From: Bacillus sp. FJAT-22090
GTDB taxonomy: Bacteria > Bacillota > Bacilli > Bacillales_A > Planococcaceae
DNA: 64,000 nt
Direction: 5' to 3'
Assembly (NCBI RefSeq): GCF_001278755.1
Contig: NZ_CP012601.1
Location: 2,604,001-2,668,000, forward strand
The notes under the pieces are model-generated. The model had not been told where the DNA came from. It saw only the letters and a program-made list of their open reading frames with translations, and ran no database searches. A program made the translations under genes and the position numbers. Below, piece after piece: positions 1 through 9,559 of the stretch (position 1 is the first letter of the stretch; every line of letters starts with the position of its first letter).

Positions 1-632
1 GCATTTGTAATGAGCAGTCCAGGAACAAGCGGCATTACAGAACCTATAATAATTTTATCTATATCCCTTCCAAGACCATATTCAACTGAAGCAATAGCTA
101 TTACGCTAATTATTAATGCAGCTAATAATTCTGCAAAAAACTTAACCTTTGTTTTTACCTGTAGCGTTTCAGATACTGTGTATCCTATTCCTCCTGCTAA
201 CATGGCTAAGGGTATATCAGTAGGATTTGCACCGAAGAGTAAGAGAAAAGCCCCCGATGCTATGGACGCCGCGATTATTTGTATCCAAAAGGGATACTTT
301 TTATGTTCTTCCTCTATTTTTTTTAATTCTAAATACGCTTCATCCAAAGTAATTACTTTATTGGCTAAATTTCTGGAGACAGCATTAACGAGTGCAATTT
401 TTTCTAAATCTGTTGTTCTATTACTAATTCTTGCTAATCGAGTTGGAATAGCTCTGTTTCCGCTGAAAAGAATGCCTGTTGGCGTCACAAAGCTTTGCGA
501 TTCGGTTAATTGTTGCGACTGAGCCATGCGATCCATGGTATCCTCTGCACGGTAAGTTTCCGCTCCACTTTCCATCATTAATCTACCTGCAAGAATACAA
601 CACTCTACTGCTAAATCATAATCAGGTCTCAA
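1..632 (-). CDS. Threonine/serine exporter (ThrE/DUF1212) family protein, partial
   Basis: The minus strand is open from a TTG at 632, preceded by a GGAAGG ribosome site, to the left edge, so the C-terminus is missing. The translation begins MRPDYDLAVECCILAGRLMM and carries the family's early 'SGAETYRAEDTM' and 'FVTPTGI' motifs, followed by at least three hydrophobic segments. ThrE/YjjP proteins export threonine and serine across the membrane; in Firmicutes the two halves are usually adjacent genes, so a small YjjB-like partner may lie just outside the window. Substrate is inferred from the family only. The 170-codon plus-strand frame over it is an antisense shadow. Confidence 0.8.
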   Translation of the reverse strand, partial: MRPDYDLAVECCILAGRLMMESGAETYRAEDTMDRMAQSQQLTESQSFVTPTGILFSGNRAIPTRLARISNRTTDLEKIALVNAVSRNLANKVITLDEAYLELKKIEEEHKKYPFWIQIIAASIASGAFLLLFGANPTDIPLAMLAGGIGYTVSETLQVKTKVKFFAELLAALIISVIAIASVEYGLGRDIDKIIIGSVMPLVPGLLITN

Positions 633-1021
633 TCGAAACACCTTCCTTCCTCTATTTACGATAATCTTATCGAACGATGAACATAAAAACAATCCAGTTT
701 ATTACTTTATCATATATTCATCGATAAATTCTAATATAATATTTATGCAATAATAATCCTTCATATAATACTTCAAGCTTCCTCAAAATAAGGCGTTCAT
801 ATACCCTCGTTTATCGCTTTGCGGGTATTTCGACCGATTCCCCGAATTATTTTTTTATCCGTAGTAGGAAGCTTTTCCTTAAGTGCTGTTGCAGACATTT
901 GTTCGTACTAAAAGGATAGCGGAAATTCATTTATTCTCAAAATCTTTAGGGCTTTGTACAATGTCGTGAACAGACCGAAAAAGGATGAAGTCAACCTTAG
1001 CGGTTGCCTTCATCCTTTATG
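633..1021. other. Intergenic stretch, no convincing gene
   Basis: This holds the AT-rich promoter region of the ThrE-like gene on its left and the terminator of the beta-propeller gene on its right. A 33-codon minus-strand frame (797-898, starting MSATALKEKLPTT) looks slightly protein-like but has no ribosome site; it could be a decayed gene fragment. Nothing else recognised. Confidence 0.4.
975..1019 (-). terminator. Intrinsic terminator of the beta-propeller gene
   Basis: A long stem with AAAGGATGAAG on one side and CTTCATCCTTT on the other, plus an inner GGTTG/CAACC pairing, lies just past the stop codon. Read on the minus strand it ends in five T residues. Confidence 0.85.
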
Positions 1022-3127
1022 CTAGTATTTCAATTTTCCTATTTTCTCAAATTTATTTAAGTTATAGCTTGTGATTTCCCTTACTGCTATCGTGTACAAA
1101 GAATCCTCAACATACAACATTCGTTGAATACTACTTTCCCAATTTTCATAGAGCTGAGAAGGATTGTGGGGGTTTAATAAATTCCCTTTCATTACAATCC
1201 CTTTTTCTGGAGTTATTTCATAAATTAAAGCTCCGTCTTGCTTAAACTGAGCATACTCTTGACCAACGCCTTGCTCATAAATAGTAATTGGAAAGCCATA
1301 TAGATTTTTTTCACGATGTTGGAACAAAGCATGATGATCGTATTGAATAGGTGAGAAAGTTCCTTGCCCTCCAATAACTTCTGTATCCACTTCTTTAGGA
1401 TTTGATAAATCACTTACATCAAACAAAGACACTTTCATTCCCTCAGTCATAATAAGAGGTTCTTTAGAACCCTGTTGTGGGACAATCTTTGTTTCATATC
1501 CAAATCCTATTAGGTGATTTTCGTCTAATGGATGCAAATAATTACTAAAGCCAGGAATTTTTAATTCTCCTAAAACTTTCGGTGCAGTTGGTGTTGCAAC
1601 ATCGATGACAAATAGCGGATCTGTTTGCTTGAAAGTCACCATATATGCTTTATCACCCATGAACCTTGCAGAATAAATACGCTCATCTTTTGCTAGACCC
1701 GTTAAGGACCCAACTATTTTCATCCCTTTATCTAAAATGAAAAGATTGTTTTCGGAAGGTTCATTTTCATCCCAGCTACTCCCTTTCGTAGTTACAGCTC
1801 TGAAATATCCATCATGTTCATCCATGGAAAACTGATTCAATATCGTACCCGTCAAACGACTTGATGCAACAAATTGAACGGATGTTTCGTGAAGCGCAAA
1901 TTTAAATACTTCCGTATCCATTTTACCTGGATTCCATATAAATTTTTTAGAATTGGAATTTGTTGATTCAAAAATTGTTGAAGTTAAATATAAATTTTCC
2001 TTGGACATATATAACTGTTCACTTCCTCCAAGGTACCCCTTTGTCATAACGGTATTATCTTGTAAGTTTTCTACATTGATTGCTGATATAATACTATAAT
2101 TTGCTTGCATGGAATTAGGAAGAATCGCAATGTTATCATAGTTCATAGGTTTCGGTTCTTTATCTGTCTTGGAATCATATACACTAGGACGTAGCTCTAT
2201 ATCCTCATTCTCTTCCATCATCCAAAACTTTGGATAGACAGTAGTTACATAATACAGGGTATTATTTGTTAAACGTGCGCCATTCATATATCCTTCTGTG
2301 GCAATCTCCCTAGACAGTTTAGGTGACGCAGGGTTTGTAATATCATAGAAATACACACTCGTCATGGAATCCATTGGCATTCCAATTCTATCAATATTTT
2401 GTTTACTGTCTGATTCTAGTGTGCGAAACACATTCTTTTGCCCAATGATTATTAACGTATCATTAGACAATAATAGTTGAGAAGGATAAAAATCATTCGT
2501 AAAGCGGATTTTCGTTTCTTCTCTCATTTTCTTGGGATCTTTTACATTTACTATGACTACATTATTTTCACTAATTGAAAAAACATGGGAGCCATTTGTT
2601 TTTACCATATCAGCTTCATCTACACCATCTACCTGGTTATTTGTAGTAGAATAATCTCCTCCTTGAGCATTGGAAGATTCTTTCGATTCTGTTTCCATAG
2701 TGTCTTCCATAATTGTGACTTCTTCATACCCTTGAGTTTTTTTCGCTAGCTCGAAATAAGCTTTTAGTTCTTCCTTTGATTTTACGGATTGAAGTTCTTT
2801 GTACACCGTGAAAGGAAATTTCGTTTTCATAAACTTATTTTTTACATATAAGCTATAGGTACCTTCTTTTAAGCCTGTTATTACAACTACCTTCCCCTTT
2901 TTAGATACACTATGCTTTGCATTAACTTTTTTCCCTTGTTGGTCAGTTACATACATTTCCCCTTTTTTGAATGCATCCTCACTAACTGCCGAAGACAAAG
3001 TAACGATAAATGGTTGGTTGGAAAATACAACATCCTGAGCACTCACGGACGTTCTAGCTGAAAAAAATACTATGACCAATCCAACAATTAATGCCGTACC
3101 AATTATCGACATAATCCACTTCTTCAT
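1022..3127 (-). CDS. Secreted C-terminal beta-propeller domain protein
   Basis: The 701-residue product starts with an uncleaved or weakly cleavable signal/anchor segment (residues 5-25). A roughly 100-residue beta-rich N-terminal domain follows, then the acidic 'TTNNQVDGVDEADMVKTNG' signature that opens the Beta_propel family (PF09826, COG4880). The remainder is WD40-like blades with repeated 'V.DV..P..P' strands. These proteins are extracytoplasmic and of unknown function. The ATG at 3127 has an AGGGAG ribosome site. It is a single gene with its own terminator. The family call is confident; no biochemical role can be read from the sequence. Confidence 0.88.
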   Translation of the reverse strand: MKKWIMSIIGTALIVGLVIVFFSARTSVSAQDVVFSNQPFIVTLSSAVSEDAFKKGEMYVTDQQGKKVNAKHSVSKKGKVVVITGLKEGTYSLYVKNKFMKTKFPFTVYKELQSVKSKEELKAYFELAKKTQGYEEVTIMEDTMETESKESSNAQGGDYSTTNNQVDGVDEADMVKTNGSHVFSISENNVVIVNVKDPKKMREETKIRFTNDFYPSQLLLSNDTLIIIGQKNVFRTLESDSKQNIDRIGMPMDSMTSVYFYDITNPASPKLSREIATEGYMNGARLTNNTLYYVTTVYPKFWMMEENEDIELRPSVYDSKTDKEPKPMNYDNIAILPNSMQANYSIISAINVENLQDNTVMTKGYLGGSEQLYMSKENLYLTSTIFESTNSNSKKFIWNPGKMDTEVFKFALHETSVQFVASSRLTGTILNQFSMDEHDGYFRAVTTKGSSWDENEPSENNLFILDKGMKIVGSLTGLAKDERIYSARFMGDKAYMVTFKQTDPLFVIDVATPTAPKVLGELKIPGFSNYLHPLDENHLIGFGYETKIVPQQGSKEPLIMTEGMKVSLFDVSDLSNPKEVDTEVIGGQGTFSPIQYDHHALFQHREKNLYGFPITIYEQGVGQEYAQFKQDGALIYEITPEKGIVMKGNLLNPHNPSQLYENWESSIQRMLYVEDSLYTIAVREITSYNLNKFEKIGKLKY

Positions 3128-3229
3128 ATGATCTCCCTCTCTTTTACTATGTTAAACCATTAGACTGCGAATAAAATAAATGGTTTCACCTCTTAATTAA
3201 ATTATTTTTCACATGAAAGAATTAAGAAA

Positions 3230-4012
3230 AAGACCCCTCTTAAGAAAGGGGTCTTCAGACTGTAGACAAACTCAAATTTATTTTTATATAGGATAGACAG
3301 TTTTTTCCGAACCTTACCGCTCGTTTTCCGCGGGTAAGCTCCGAGGTTACTGAGAAATTCTATAGAATCTTACTTTACTAAATAATATCATCCGATAAAT
3401 GAGAAAATCGTTGAAACGGCTCCCTTTCCGTGGGCGTTGCCTTAGCCTTCTAGGCCAACACGATGTTGGTCATGCAATCGTTGCCGCAGGATGCGGCGAA
3501 CTTAGATTGCCTTCCCCTCAACTGCGGGGTCTTCGGCTAACGCTATTCCCACAGGAGTATCGCCTTTTTCAACGATTTTCTATAAATACTAATTGAAAAG
3601 ATTTTATTTAAAATTTCTCTATTAATGGCATATGGTTTCTAATTTAAATGTGGATAATAGTTGATTGGAGTGAAAGGCGGCGACTCCAGCCGGAATAGCA
3701 AATGTTTTCTGCACCGAAAGCGAAGCGGCAGGTGCATGAGCGAAAAGACCCTGGACTGAACATAGTGAAGGAAGCAGCTGAAGCCATGCCGGCGGAAAGC
3801 GTCCGCTTGGAACGGAAATTAACGAGTCCAACATACCTATTATGAAATCTCATAGAGGACTTTTTCAGTCACCTCGCAACGCTGCTCCTGCAGGGTCTCG
3901 TCTGTCTCGCTTTTCCCGCAGGAGCAGAGCGGATACTTCTCCAATGCACGAGACCAATTAGCCAACTGCCTTTTGTCTTCAATTTGAAGACCCCTCTTAA
4001 GAATGGGGCCTT
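3230..4012. repeat. Composite GC-rich intergenic repeat, block A, flanked by duplicated hairpin
   Basis: A non-coding block bounded by two direct copies of a 26-nt hairpin (3230-3255 and 3987-4012, 24 of 26 identical; arms AAGACCCC/GGGGTCTT). Inside the left copy lies AGACTGTAGACAAACTC (3257-3273), a terminus also seen in block B. Positions 3371-3870 align directly with 52271-52708 of block C. One submodule has inverted ends, AGAAAATCGTTGAAA (from 3402) and its complement (to 3581). Another is bounded by GTTGATTGGAGTG- and GGAAATTAAC-type ends (3660-3822). Positions 3453-3512 are an extra insertion relative to block C and recur inverted in block B. Short open frames here are not genes. Confidence 0.8.
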
Positions 4013-4019
4013 TTTCGTT

Positions 4020-4250
4020 TTATTCTTCTATTTTATTTCCTCTAGTCAATTTTTCGAATTCTTCCATGTCTCTGTTCCTTTTTGGGAGGTAATTAAAAGG
4101 ATTTCTTTCCTGTGCAAATTCCTCTCTTGCATTAACTTGGATACCGATTTTCGTTCCAGCAGTTGCTGTCGGATCATTATATATATTTTCCTTTTCTCCA
4201 TCGAAATGTGGAGTTGCTTCGACATGTTTGTTATCACTTTTTCGAGTCAT
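4020..4250 (-). CDS. Small hydrophilic protein of unknown function (76 aa)
   Basis: The ATG at 4250 is preceded by AAAGGAGAG at good spacing; an in-frame TTG at 4253 is a worse start. The product is charged, has no membrane segment, and begins MTRKSDNKHVEATPHFDGEK. It has a short Asn/Pro/Asp-rich middle and an acidic C-terminus. I do not recognise a family. Expression as a single gene is supported by the ribosome site and by the original terminator hairpin directly after its stop, which block A has since split. Confidence 0.6.
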   Translation of the reverse strand: MTRKSDNKHVEATPHFDGEKENIYNDPTATAGTKIGIQVNAREEFAQERNPFNYLPKRNRDMEEFEKLTRGNKIEE

Positions 4251-4411
4251 CAAATCATCTCTCCTTTATAGATAATATGATGTTGTTAAAGTTGAACTAT
4301 TCCTCTTACTTTTAAGACTATAATTAGTTGCGCAAATCTCCCCTTCTTATAGCAATGCCTCTTTTATTTGTTTCTAAAGTTCGGTGGACGGTCATAGTTT
4401 ATTTTTCAAAC

Positions 4412-4448
4412 AAAAAGGTTTTCTTGATCAAGTCAAGAAAACCTTTTT
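4412..4448. terminator. Bidirectional intrinsic terminator
   Basis: A perfect 16-bp stem (AAAAAGGTTTTCTTGA and its complement) around a 5-nt loop gives T-tracts on both strands. It ends the minus-strand lysine-degradation operon that stops at 4496. Confidence 0.9.
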
Positions 4449-4495
4449 ATATAGTATTTGTTCAGAATCAACACCAGTTACATTTTCTTTCCCTA

Positions 4496-5692
4496 TCACT
4501 CTTCTTCAAATGGCCATTTTGGTAGCATATGAGAAAGTGTTTTATCTTCTCGGTAGCCAAGTACATATTCCGCTTGCATAATGGTATGGATTTCACGTGT
4601 TCCTTCATAAATTACAGGTGCTTTGGAATTACGTAAATATCTCGCTACTGGATATTCATCTGAATACCCATAAGCACCATGAATTTGTACAGCATCATCT
4701 GCAGCTTTATTTGCAAAGTCGCATGCTTGCCATTTTGCAAGTGACGTTTCACGTGTATTACGAACACCTTTGTTTTTTAACTCTCCTACACGGTAAACGA
4801 GTAATCGGCTCATTTGAAGTCCTGCTTCCATCTTCGCAACCATTTGTTGCACGAGCTGATGTCTTCCAATTTCCTTACCAAAAGTTTCTCTTTCATGACA
4901 GTACTTAACACTTGCTTCTAAACAAGCTAAAGAAAGTCCTACTGCTCCTGCTGCTACCGTAAACCTTCCATTATCGAGAGCAGACATAGCAATTTTAAAC
5001 CCTTCTCCTTCTTTTCCTAAAAGATTCTCTTTCGGCACTCGCATATTTTCAAAAAACAGTTCACCGGTATTTCCGGATTTAATACCGTATTTCCCCTTAA
5101 TTGCTTTGGAGGAGAAGCCTTCCATTGTTCGTTCTACGATGAAAGCACTTATACCGTGGTGCTTTTTAGATTTATCCGTATAGGCAAAGACGATAAAATG
5201 ATCAGCCGCATCACATAATGATATCCATGTTTTTTGCCCATTAATGACATAGTGATCCCCATCGAGCACTGCAACAGTCGACATGGCCGCTACATCTGAA
5301 CCTGCACCTGGTTCTGTTAATCCAAAGGCTCCTATTTTTTCTCCCTTTGCTTGGGGAACTAAATATTTTTGCTTTTGTTCTTCAGTTGCCCACTGCATAA
5401 GCGTCATTGAATTAAGTCCTATATGCACCGACACGGCAGTTCGAAAAGCTGTGTCACCACGTTCTAGTTCTTCGCAAGCAATCGCAAGTGAATTATAATC
5501 CATTCCACTTCCGCCGTATTTCTCCGGAACACAAACTCCCATTAAGCCAAGATCCGCTAGACGTTTCCAGATTCCTTTATCAAATGCACCTTCTATTTCC
5601 CATTTGGCTATATGAGGAATGATTTCACTATCTACAAATTGACGAACTGTTTTTCGTAAAAGGACTTGTTCCTCCGTTAATTCGAAATTCAT
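4496..5692 (-). CDS. Acyl-CoA dehydrogenase, glutaryl-CoA dehydrogenase-like
   Basis: The 398-residue protein has the full acyl-CoA dehydrogenase fold: 'GLTEPGAGSD' at 124-133, 'KTWIS' at 154-158 and the catalytic base in 'IYEGTREIH' (Glu363). The C-terminal 'YGYSDEYPVAR' and 'YEGTREIH' segments resemble bacterial glutaryl-CoA dehydrogenases. The start codon shares one base with the stop of the lysine 6-dehydrogenase gene (TAATG), so the two are translationally coupled. That context supports glutaryl-CoA oxidation to crotonyl-CoA as the last step of lysine breakdown here. The family is certain; the substrate is inferred. A general short-chain enzyme is the alternative. Confidence 0.75.
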   Translation of the reverse strand: MNFELTEEQVLLRKTVRQFVDSEIIPHIAKWEIEGAFDKGIWKRLADLGLMGVCVPEKYGGSGMDYNSLAIACEELERGDTAFRTAVSVHIGLNSMTLMQWATEEQKQKYLVPQAKGEKIGAFGLTEPGAGSDVAAMSTVAVLDGDHYVINGQKTWISLCDAADHFIVFAYTDKSKKHHGISAFIVERTMEGFSSKAIKGKYGIKSGNTGELFFENMRVPKENLLGKEGEGFKIAMSALDNGRFTVAAGAVGLSLACLEASVKYCHERETFGKEIGRHQLVQQMVAKMEAGLQMSRLLVYRVGELKNKGVRNTRETSLAKWQACDFANKAADDAVQIHGAYGYSDEYPVARYLRNSKAPVIYEGTREIHTIMQAEYVLGYREDKTLSHMLPKWPFEEE

Positions 5693-6852
5693 TATTCTTC
5701 ACCTCTCACAACGGTCTCTACAATATCAACTCCACGAGTTGCCATTTCTCTAATATATAATTCTCCTGGGACAATCAATTCAGGTGGGTATACGCCTCGT
5801 TTAGAAATAACATTATTCCCAATCATTTGTGCTACTACAGAAATTGTATTGGCAGTTGCTCTTGCCATTGCGGTTGTCCCGGAAAGTTTATCTTTTTTCG
5901 TAGACAATTCATATGAAAAAGTTGTGTTTTCCCCTTCTTTTATACCTTTAACGATTACACGTAATAAAACAGCATCTTCTTTATCACCAAGTAATAATTG
6001 TGGTGTTAATACTTCTTTTAAGACATCGCGAGCCTTCACCATATTTCCATTTACATTCACTATGGTTTTTTTATTTGTTAATCCTAAATCTACAAGTAAT
6101 TTAAACTTATCTGCATGCCCTTTGTAACGTATCGTTTTATATTCCAATGTGTCTATGTTCGGAAAAGATTTAGGTAATGTCGAAGTTCCACCTGCAGTAT
6201 GGAATGCCTCTAACTCACCATACTCATCAAAGAATATCGGCTCTATCTCTGATAGGGATTCCACTTCTTGCAGTTTACCATCCCGGATTACATGGGAAGG
6301 GTCGGTATAATGGTCAAATACACCTTCTAATGAAAAGACAATGTTGTATCCGAAAATTCCTTCTGGTTTTACTGGTATTCCACCAACGTATAAATGGATT
6401 CCTGAAACTTCATCTAGTTTACTAGCTCCATATCCCGCAAGAATATTAATCATACCCGGTGCTACACCTAAATCTGGGATTAGTGTGATCCCTTTCTGCT
6501 TTGCCTTTTCATGAAGTGATAGAACTGTATCTGTTGCTCCTCCAATATGGCCACCTAGATCGATTGAATGAACACCAGCATCTACTGCTAGTCTAGCTAC
6601 TTTTTCATTGAACGAATAAAACAATGCATTAATGACTACATCAACCTTTTCCATGATTTGCAGTATATTCGCATCATCATTTGCATCTAATCTTAAAACA
6701 TCTATTTTCGAGTTTTGTAGTCTTTCTTTAAACATCGTTGCTTGTCCCACATCTAAATCACATAATAGTACCTTTTCCACATTAGGGCTCTTCACTAAAT
6801 CCCGAGCTGCTTCTTTTCCCATTAATCCTGCTCCCAATACAGCAACCTTCAT
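5692..6852 (-). CDS. L-lysine 6-dehydrogenase (saccharopine dehydrogenase-like)
   Basis: The 386-residue protein opens with a Rossmann nucleotide-binding motif GAGLMG (residues 7-12) and matches, in length and in motifs recalled from the family, the Geobacillus lysine 6-dehydrogenase. Shared motifs include '[11 protein letters not shown]', '[12 protein letters not shown]', '[10 protein letters not shown]', '[10 protein letters not shown]' and '[10 protein letters not shown]'. Such enzymes oxidatively deaminate the epsilon-amino group of lysine with NAD(P), giving aminoadipate semialdehyde, which cyclises to piperideine-6-carboxylate. It sits between an aldehyde dehydrogenase and a glutaryl-CoA-dehydrogenase-like gene on one strand, consistent with catabolism. 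A saccharopine-reductase role is less likely because no partner gene is nearby. Confidence 0.83.
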   Translation of the reverse strand: MKVAVLGAGLMGKEAARDLVKSPNVEKVLLCDLDVGQATMFKERLQNSKIDVLRLDANDDANILQIMEKVDVVINALFYSFNEKVARLAVDAGVHSIDLGGHIGGATDTVLSLHEKAKQKGITLIPDLGVAPGMINILAGYGASKLDEVSGIHLYVGGIPVKPEGIFGYNIVFSLEGVFDHYTDPSHVIRDGKLQEVESLSEIEPIFFDEYGELEAFHTAGGTSTLPKSFPNIDTLEYKTIRYKGHADKFKLLVDLGLTNKKTIVNVNGNMVKARDVLKEVLTPQLLLGDKEDAVLLRVIVKGIKEGENTTFSYELSTKKDKLSGTTAMARATANTISVVAQMIGNNVISKRGVYPPELIVPGELYIREMATRGVDIVETVVRGEE

Positions 6853-6867
6853 GTAATCATCCCCCTA

Positions 6868-8346
6868 TTATTCTGTATCTATTTGTGCTCTTTGCAATTT
6901 CCCACTAAAGTCTACATAAATGCTCTTCCATTCCGTATATACATCTAATGCCGCCACACCTGAGTCTCGGTGTCCGTTTCCGGTACCTTTAGTCCCACCA
7001 AACGGCAAATGGATCTCAGCTCCTGTAGTTCCAGCATTAACATAAACAATTCCCGTATCTAAGTCCCGCTGTGCACGGAAGACTTTATTTACATCTTTGG
7101 AAAAGATAGAACTTGAGAGTCCAAATTTCACTCCGTTATTAACTTCTATCGCTTCTTCTAAAGAACCTACTTCAATAAGTGAAACAACTGGACCAAAGAT
7201 TTCTTCTTGCGCTATTCTCATATTTGGTTTAACGTCCGTGAAAAGGGTTGGAGCATAATAATTTCCGTTTGCTAAGTCCCCTTCTTCTAATACATTTCCA
7301 CCAACTAGAAGATTAGCCCCTTCTTCTTGTCCAATTTTGATGTAGGAATGAATTTTATCTAACGCTTTCTTGTTAATAACTGGCCCAATTTTGACTGATT
7401 CATCTAAGCCGTCTCCAATTGTCAACTTTTCCATTTGCTCTAGTAATTTAACTTCTAATTCTTTCTTTACATCTTTATGCACGATTACTCGACTACATGC
7501 AGTGCAACGTTGACCCGCTGTTCCGAATGCACTCCATAAAATCCCTTCTACAGCAAGAGACAAGTCTGCATCTTCCATCACAATAACAGCATTTTTTCCA
7601 CCCATTTCAAGAGACACTTTCTTTAAATGCCTTCCTCCAAGCTCTGCTACTTTACTACCTGTTTCAGTAGAACCTGTAAAGGAAATCACTTTTACATCCG
7701 GGTGCTCAATCATTGCGGTTCCAACTTCCGAACCAGAACCAAAAACTATATTTGCTACCCCATCAGGTAAACCAGCCTCTTCAAATATTTTTGCCATTTC
7801 ATAAGCCATCATTGGTGTTTCAGTTGCAGGCTTCCAAATGAAAGTATTTCCTGCTACTATCGCTGGAAATGACTTCCACGTAGCTATGGCTACAGGAAAA
7901 TTCCAAGGTGTAATCAGTCCAACTACTCCAATTGGTGCGCGCACGCTCATCGCAAATTTATCTGCTAGCTCAGATGGTGTCGTTTCTCCAAATAACCGGC
8001 GACCTTCCCCTGCCATATAAAACGCCATGTCTATTCCTTCTTGTACTTCCCCACGGCCTTCTTCAATTACTTTTCCCATCTCTTTCGTTAGAACCTGTGC
8101 CAGATGTTCTTTCTTTTCTTTCATTAGCCTACCAATTTCATATAAATAATCTGCACGTTTTGGCGCTGGTACAAGTGCCCATTTTTTCTGTGCTTTCGTA
8201 GCAGCCGCAACAGCTAAATCTACATCCTCTTTTGTTGACATCCTTACTTCCGCCAACTGTTCTCCACTCGCTGGATTTAAAACAGCTGTATATTTTTCCT
8301 CGCCAATATCTTGCCATTTCCCATCAAAAAAGTTTGTGAGCTTCAT
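6868..8346 (-). CDS. Aldehyde dehydrogenase, probable piperideine-6-carboxylate (aminoadipate semialdehyde) dehydrogenase
   Basis: A 492-residue NAD(P)-dependent aldehyde dehydrogenase with all catalytic elements: Asn149 in 'PWNF', Lys172 in 'IWKPA', Glu247 in 'LEMGG' and the nucleophile Cys281 in 'GQRC'. The C-terminal 'HLPFGGTKGTGNGHRDSG' type ending is shared with semialdehyde dehydrogenases such as the ketoglutarate-semialdehyde group. It is the first gene of the operon, 15 bp before the lysine 6-dehydrogenase gene. Oxidation of that enzyme's product to 2-aminoadipate is the obvious job, by context. A succinate- or ketoglutarate-semialdehyde substrate cannot be excluded. Confidence 0.78.
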   Translation of the reverse strand: MKLTNFFDGKWQDIGEEKYTAVLNPASGEQLAEVRMSTKEDVDLAVAAATKAQKKWALVPAPKRADYLYEIGRLMKEKKEHLAQVLTKEMGKVIEEGRGEVQEGIDMAFYMAGEGRRLFGETTPSELADKFAMSVRAPIGVVGLITPWNFPVAIATWKSFPAIVAGNTFIWKPATETPMMAYEMAKIFEEAGLPDGVANIVFGSGSEVGTAMIEHPDVKVISFTGSTETGSKVAELGGRHLKKVSLEMGGKNAVIVMEDADLSLAVEGILWSAFGTAGQRCTACSRVIVHKDVKKELEVKLLEQMEKLTIGDGLDESVKIGPVINKKALDKIHSYIKIGQEEGANLLVGGNVLEEGDLANGNYYAPTLFTDVKPNMRIAQEEIFGPVVSLIEVGSLEEAIEVNNGVKFGLSSSIFSKDVNKVFRAQRDLDTGIVYVNAGTTGAEIHLPFGGTKGTGNGHRDSGVAALDVYTEWKSIYVDFSGKLQRAQIDTE

Positions 8347-8512
8347 AATCCTATTACCTCTTTTCCTTTTTATGAAAACGCTAACATAAAGAATACATTC
8401 TCTATTACTTGAAGAATCCCTTTAATTTTTTCTAAAAATAAGAATTTTCAGAGTGAAACTTTTCATAACATGATTCGTATTAATAAATATTGAATAAGAG
8501 GAGGAAATAAAC

Positions 8513-9313
8513 ATGAACAATCACGAAATAGATTACAAATTATACGGAGACGATATGCAATTTGTAGAAATTGAACTAGACCCTCAAGAAACAGTAGTTG
8601 CAGAAGCCGGCAGTTTAATGATGATGGAAGACGGCGTTTCCATGGAGACAATCTTTGGTGACGGCTCCAGCTCTGGTGGCGGCGGTGGTCTAATGGGCAA
8701 ATTAATGGGTGCAGGTAAACGTATGCTTACAGGTGAAAGTTTATTCATGACAACCTTTACGAATACAGGCAGCGGAAAGAAACATGTTTACTTTGCTTCT
8801 CCATACCCAGGTAAGATCATTCCAATGGATTTAAGCGAACATAGAGGAAAAATAATTTGTCAAAAAGATGCTTTTCTTGCAGCAGCAAAAGGTGTTTCTG
8901 TAGGGATTGAGTTTCAACGAAAATTAGGAACTGGATTCTTCGGTGGTGAAGGTTTCATCATGCAAAAGCTTGAAGGTGATGGGCTTGCATTCATTCATGC
9001 TGGCGGAACAATCCATAAAAAAGTTTTACAGCCAGGAGAGGTTTTACGAGTAGATACTGGATGCCTAGTAGCTATGACTTCTGAAGTGGATTACAATATC
9101 GAAATGGTTAAAGGTGTAAAAACGGCTCTATTTGGTGGCGAAGGGCTATTTTTTGCAACACTTCGTGGACCAGGTACAGTGTGGATTCAATCCTTACCAT
9201 TTAGCCGTTTAGCAAGCCGAGTGTTTGCAGCTGCTCCTCAAACTCCAGGTGGAGGCTCACCAGGTGAAGGAAGTATTGCTGGAGGACTGTTCGATCTTTT
9301 AGGCGGAAAATAA
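8513..9313 (+). CDS. AIM24 / TIGR00266 family protein
   Basis: The 266-residue soluble protein starts at an ATG behind GAGGAGG. It carries the AIM24-family pattern of Gly-rich beta strands: '[15 protein letters not shown]' early, a flexible Gly/Ser-rich stretch near 45-57, '[23 protein letters not shown]' (split here as two strands) and 'VDTGCLVAM'. Homologues are widespread in bacteria and occur in mitochondria, but the bacterial role is unknown. It is transcribed alone, divergently from the lysine operon, and ends in its own terminator. The C-terminal [10 protein letters not shown] linker is low-complexity. Confidence 0.85.
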   Translation: MNNHEIDYKLYGDDMQFVEIELDPQETVVAEAGSLMMMEDGVSMETIFGDGSSSGGGGGLMGKLMGAGKRMLTGESLFMTTFTNTGSGKKHVYFASPYPGKIIPMDLSEHRGKIICQKDAFLAAAKGVSVGIEFQRKLGTGFFGGEGFIMQKLEGDGLAFIHAGGTIHKKVLQPGEVLRVDTGCLVAMTSEVDYNIEMVKGVKTALFGGEGLFFATLRGPGTVWIQSLPFSRLASRVFAAAPQTPGGGSPGEGSIAGGLFDLLGGK

Positions 9314-9434
9314 TAAATAGTGGCCTTCGGTTGATGGGGAGAAAAATACTAACAAAAGGTAAATTTTCATACTAATGGAATATAAATATTTAAAGGTTTA
9401 ATGGCACTACTAGGGAAAAATAAAAAGAAGTTTA

Positions 9435-9461
9435 GACTCAGATGTTATTCTGAGTCTTTTT
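9435..9461 (+). terminator. Intrinsic terminator of the AIM24 gene
   Basis: The stem GACTCAGA/TCTGAGTC with a 6-nt loop is followed by five T residues on the plus strand. Confidence 0.85.
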
Positions 9462-9559
9462 GATTTACTTCCCACAAATAAAATATTATCTAATAGGAGT
9501 TTACAAATATCTAAAGGAATTGTAAAAAAAGGAGTATTCCATCTTATAGGGAAATCTAA

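Noticed and set aside
10-522. 170-codon plus-strand open frame
   Set aside because: It is antisense to a clear ThrE-family gene on the minus strand and has no ribosome site.
3399-3853. Several 60-70 codon frames on both strands in block A
   Set aside because: They lie wholly in GC-rich repeats, lack ribosome sites, and are not preserved between repeat copies.
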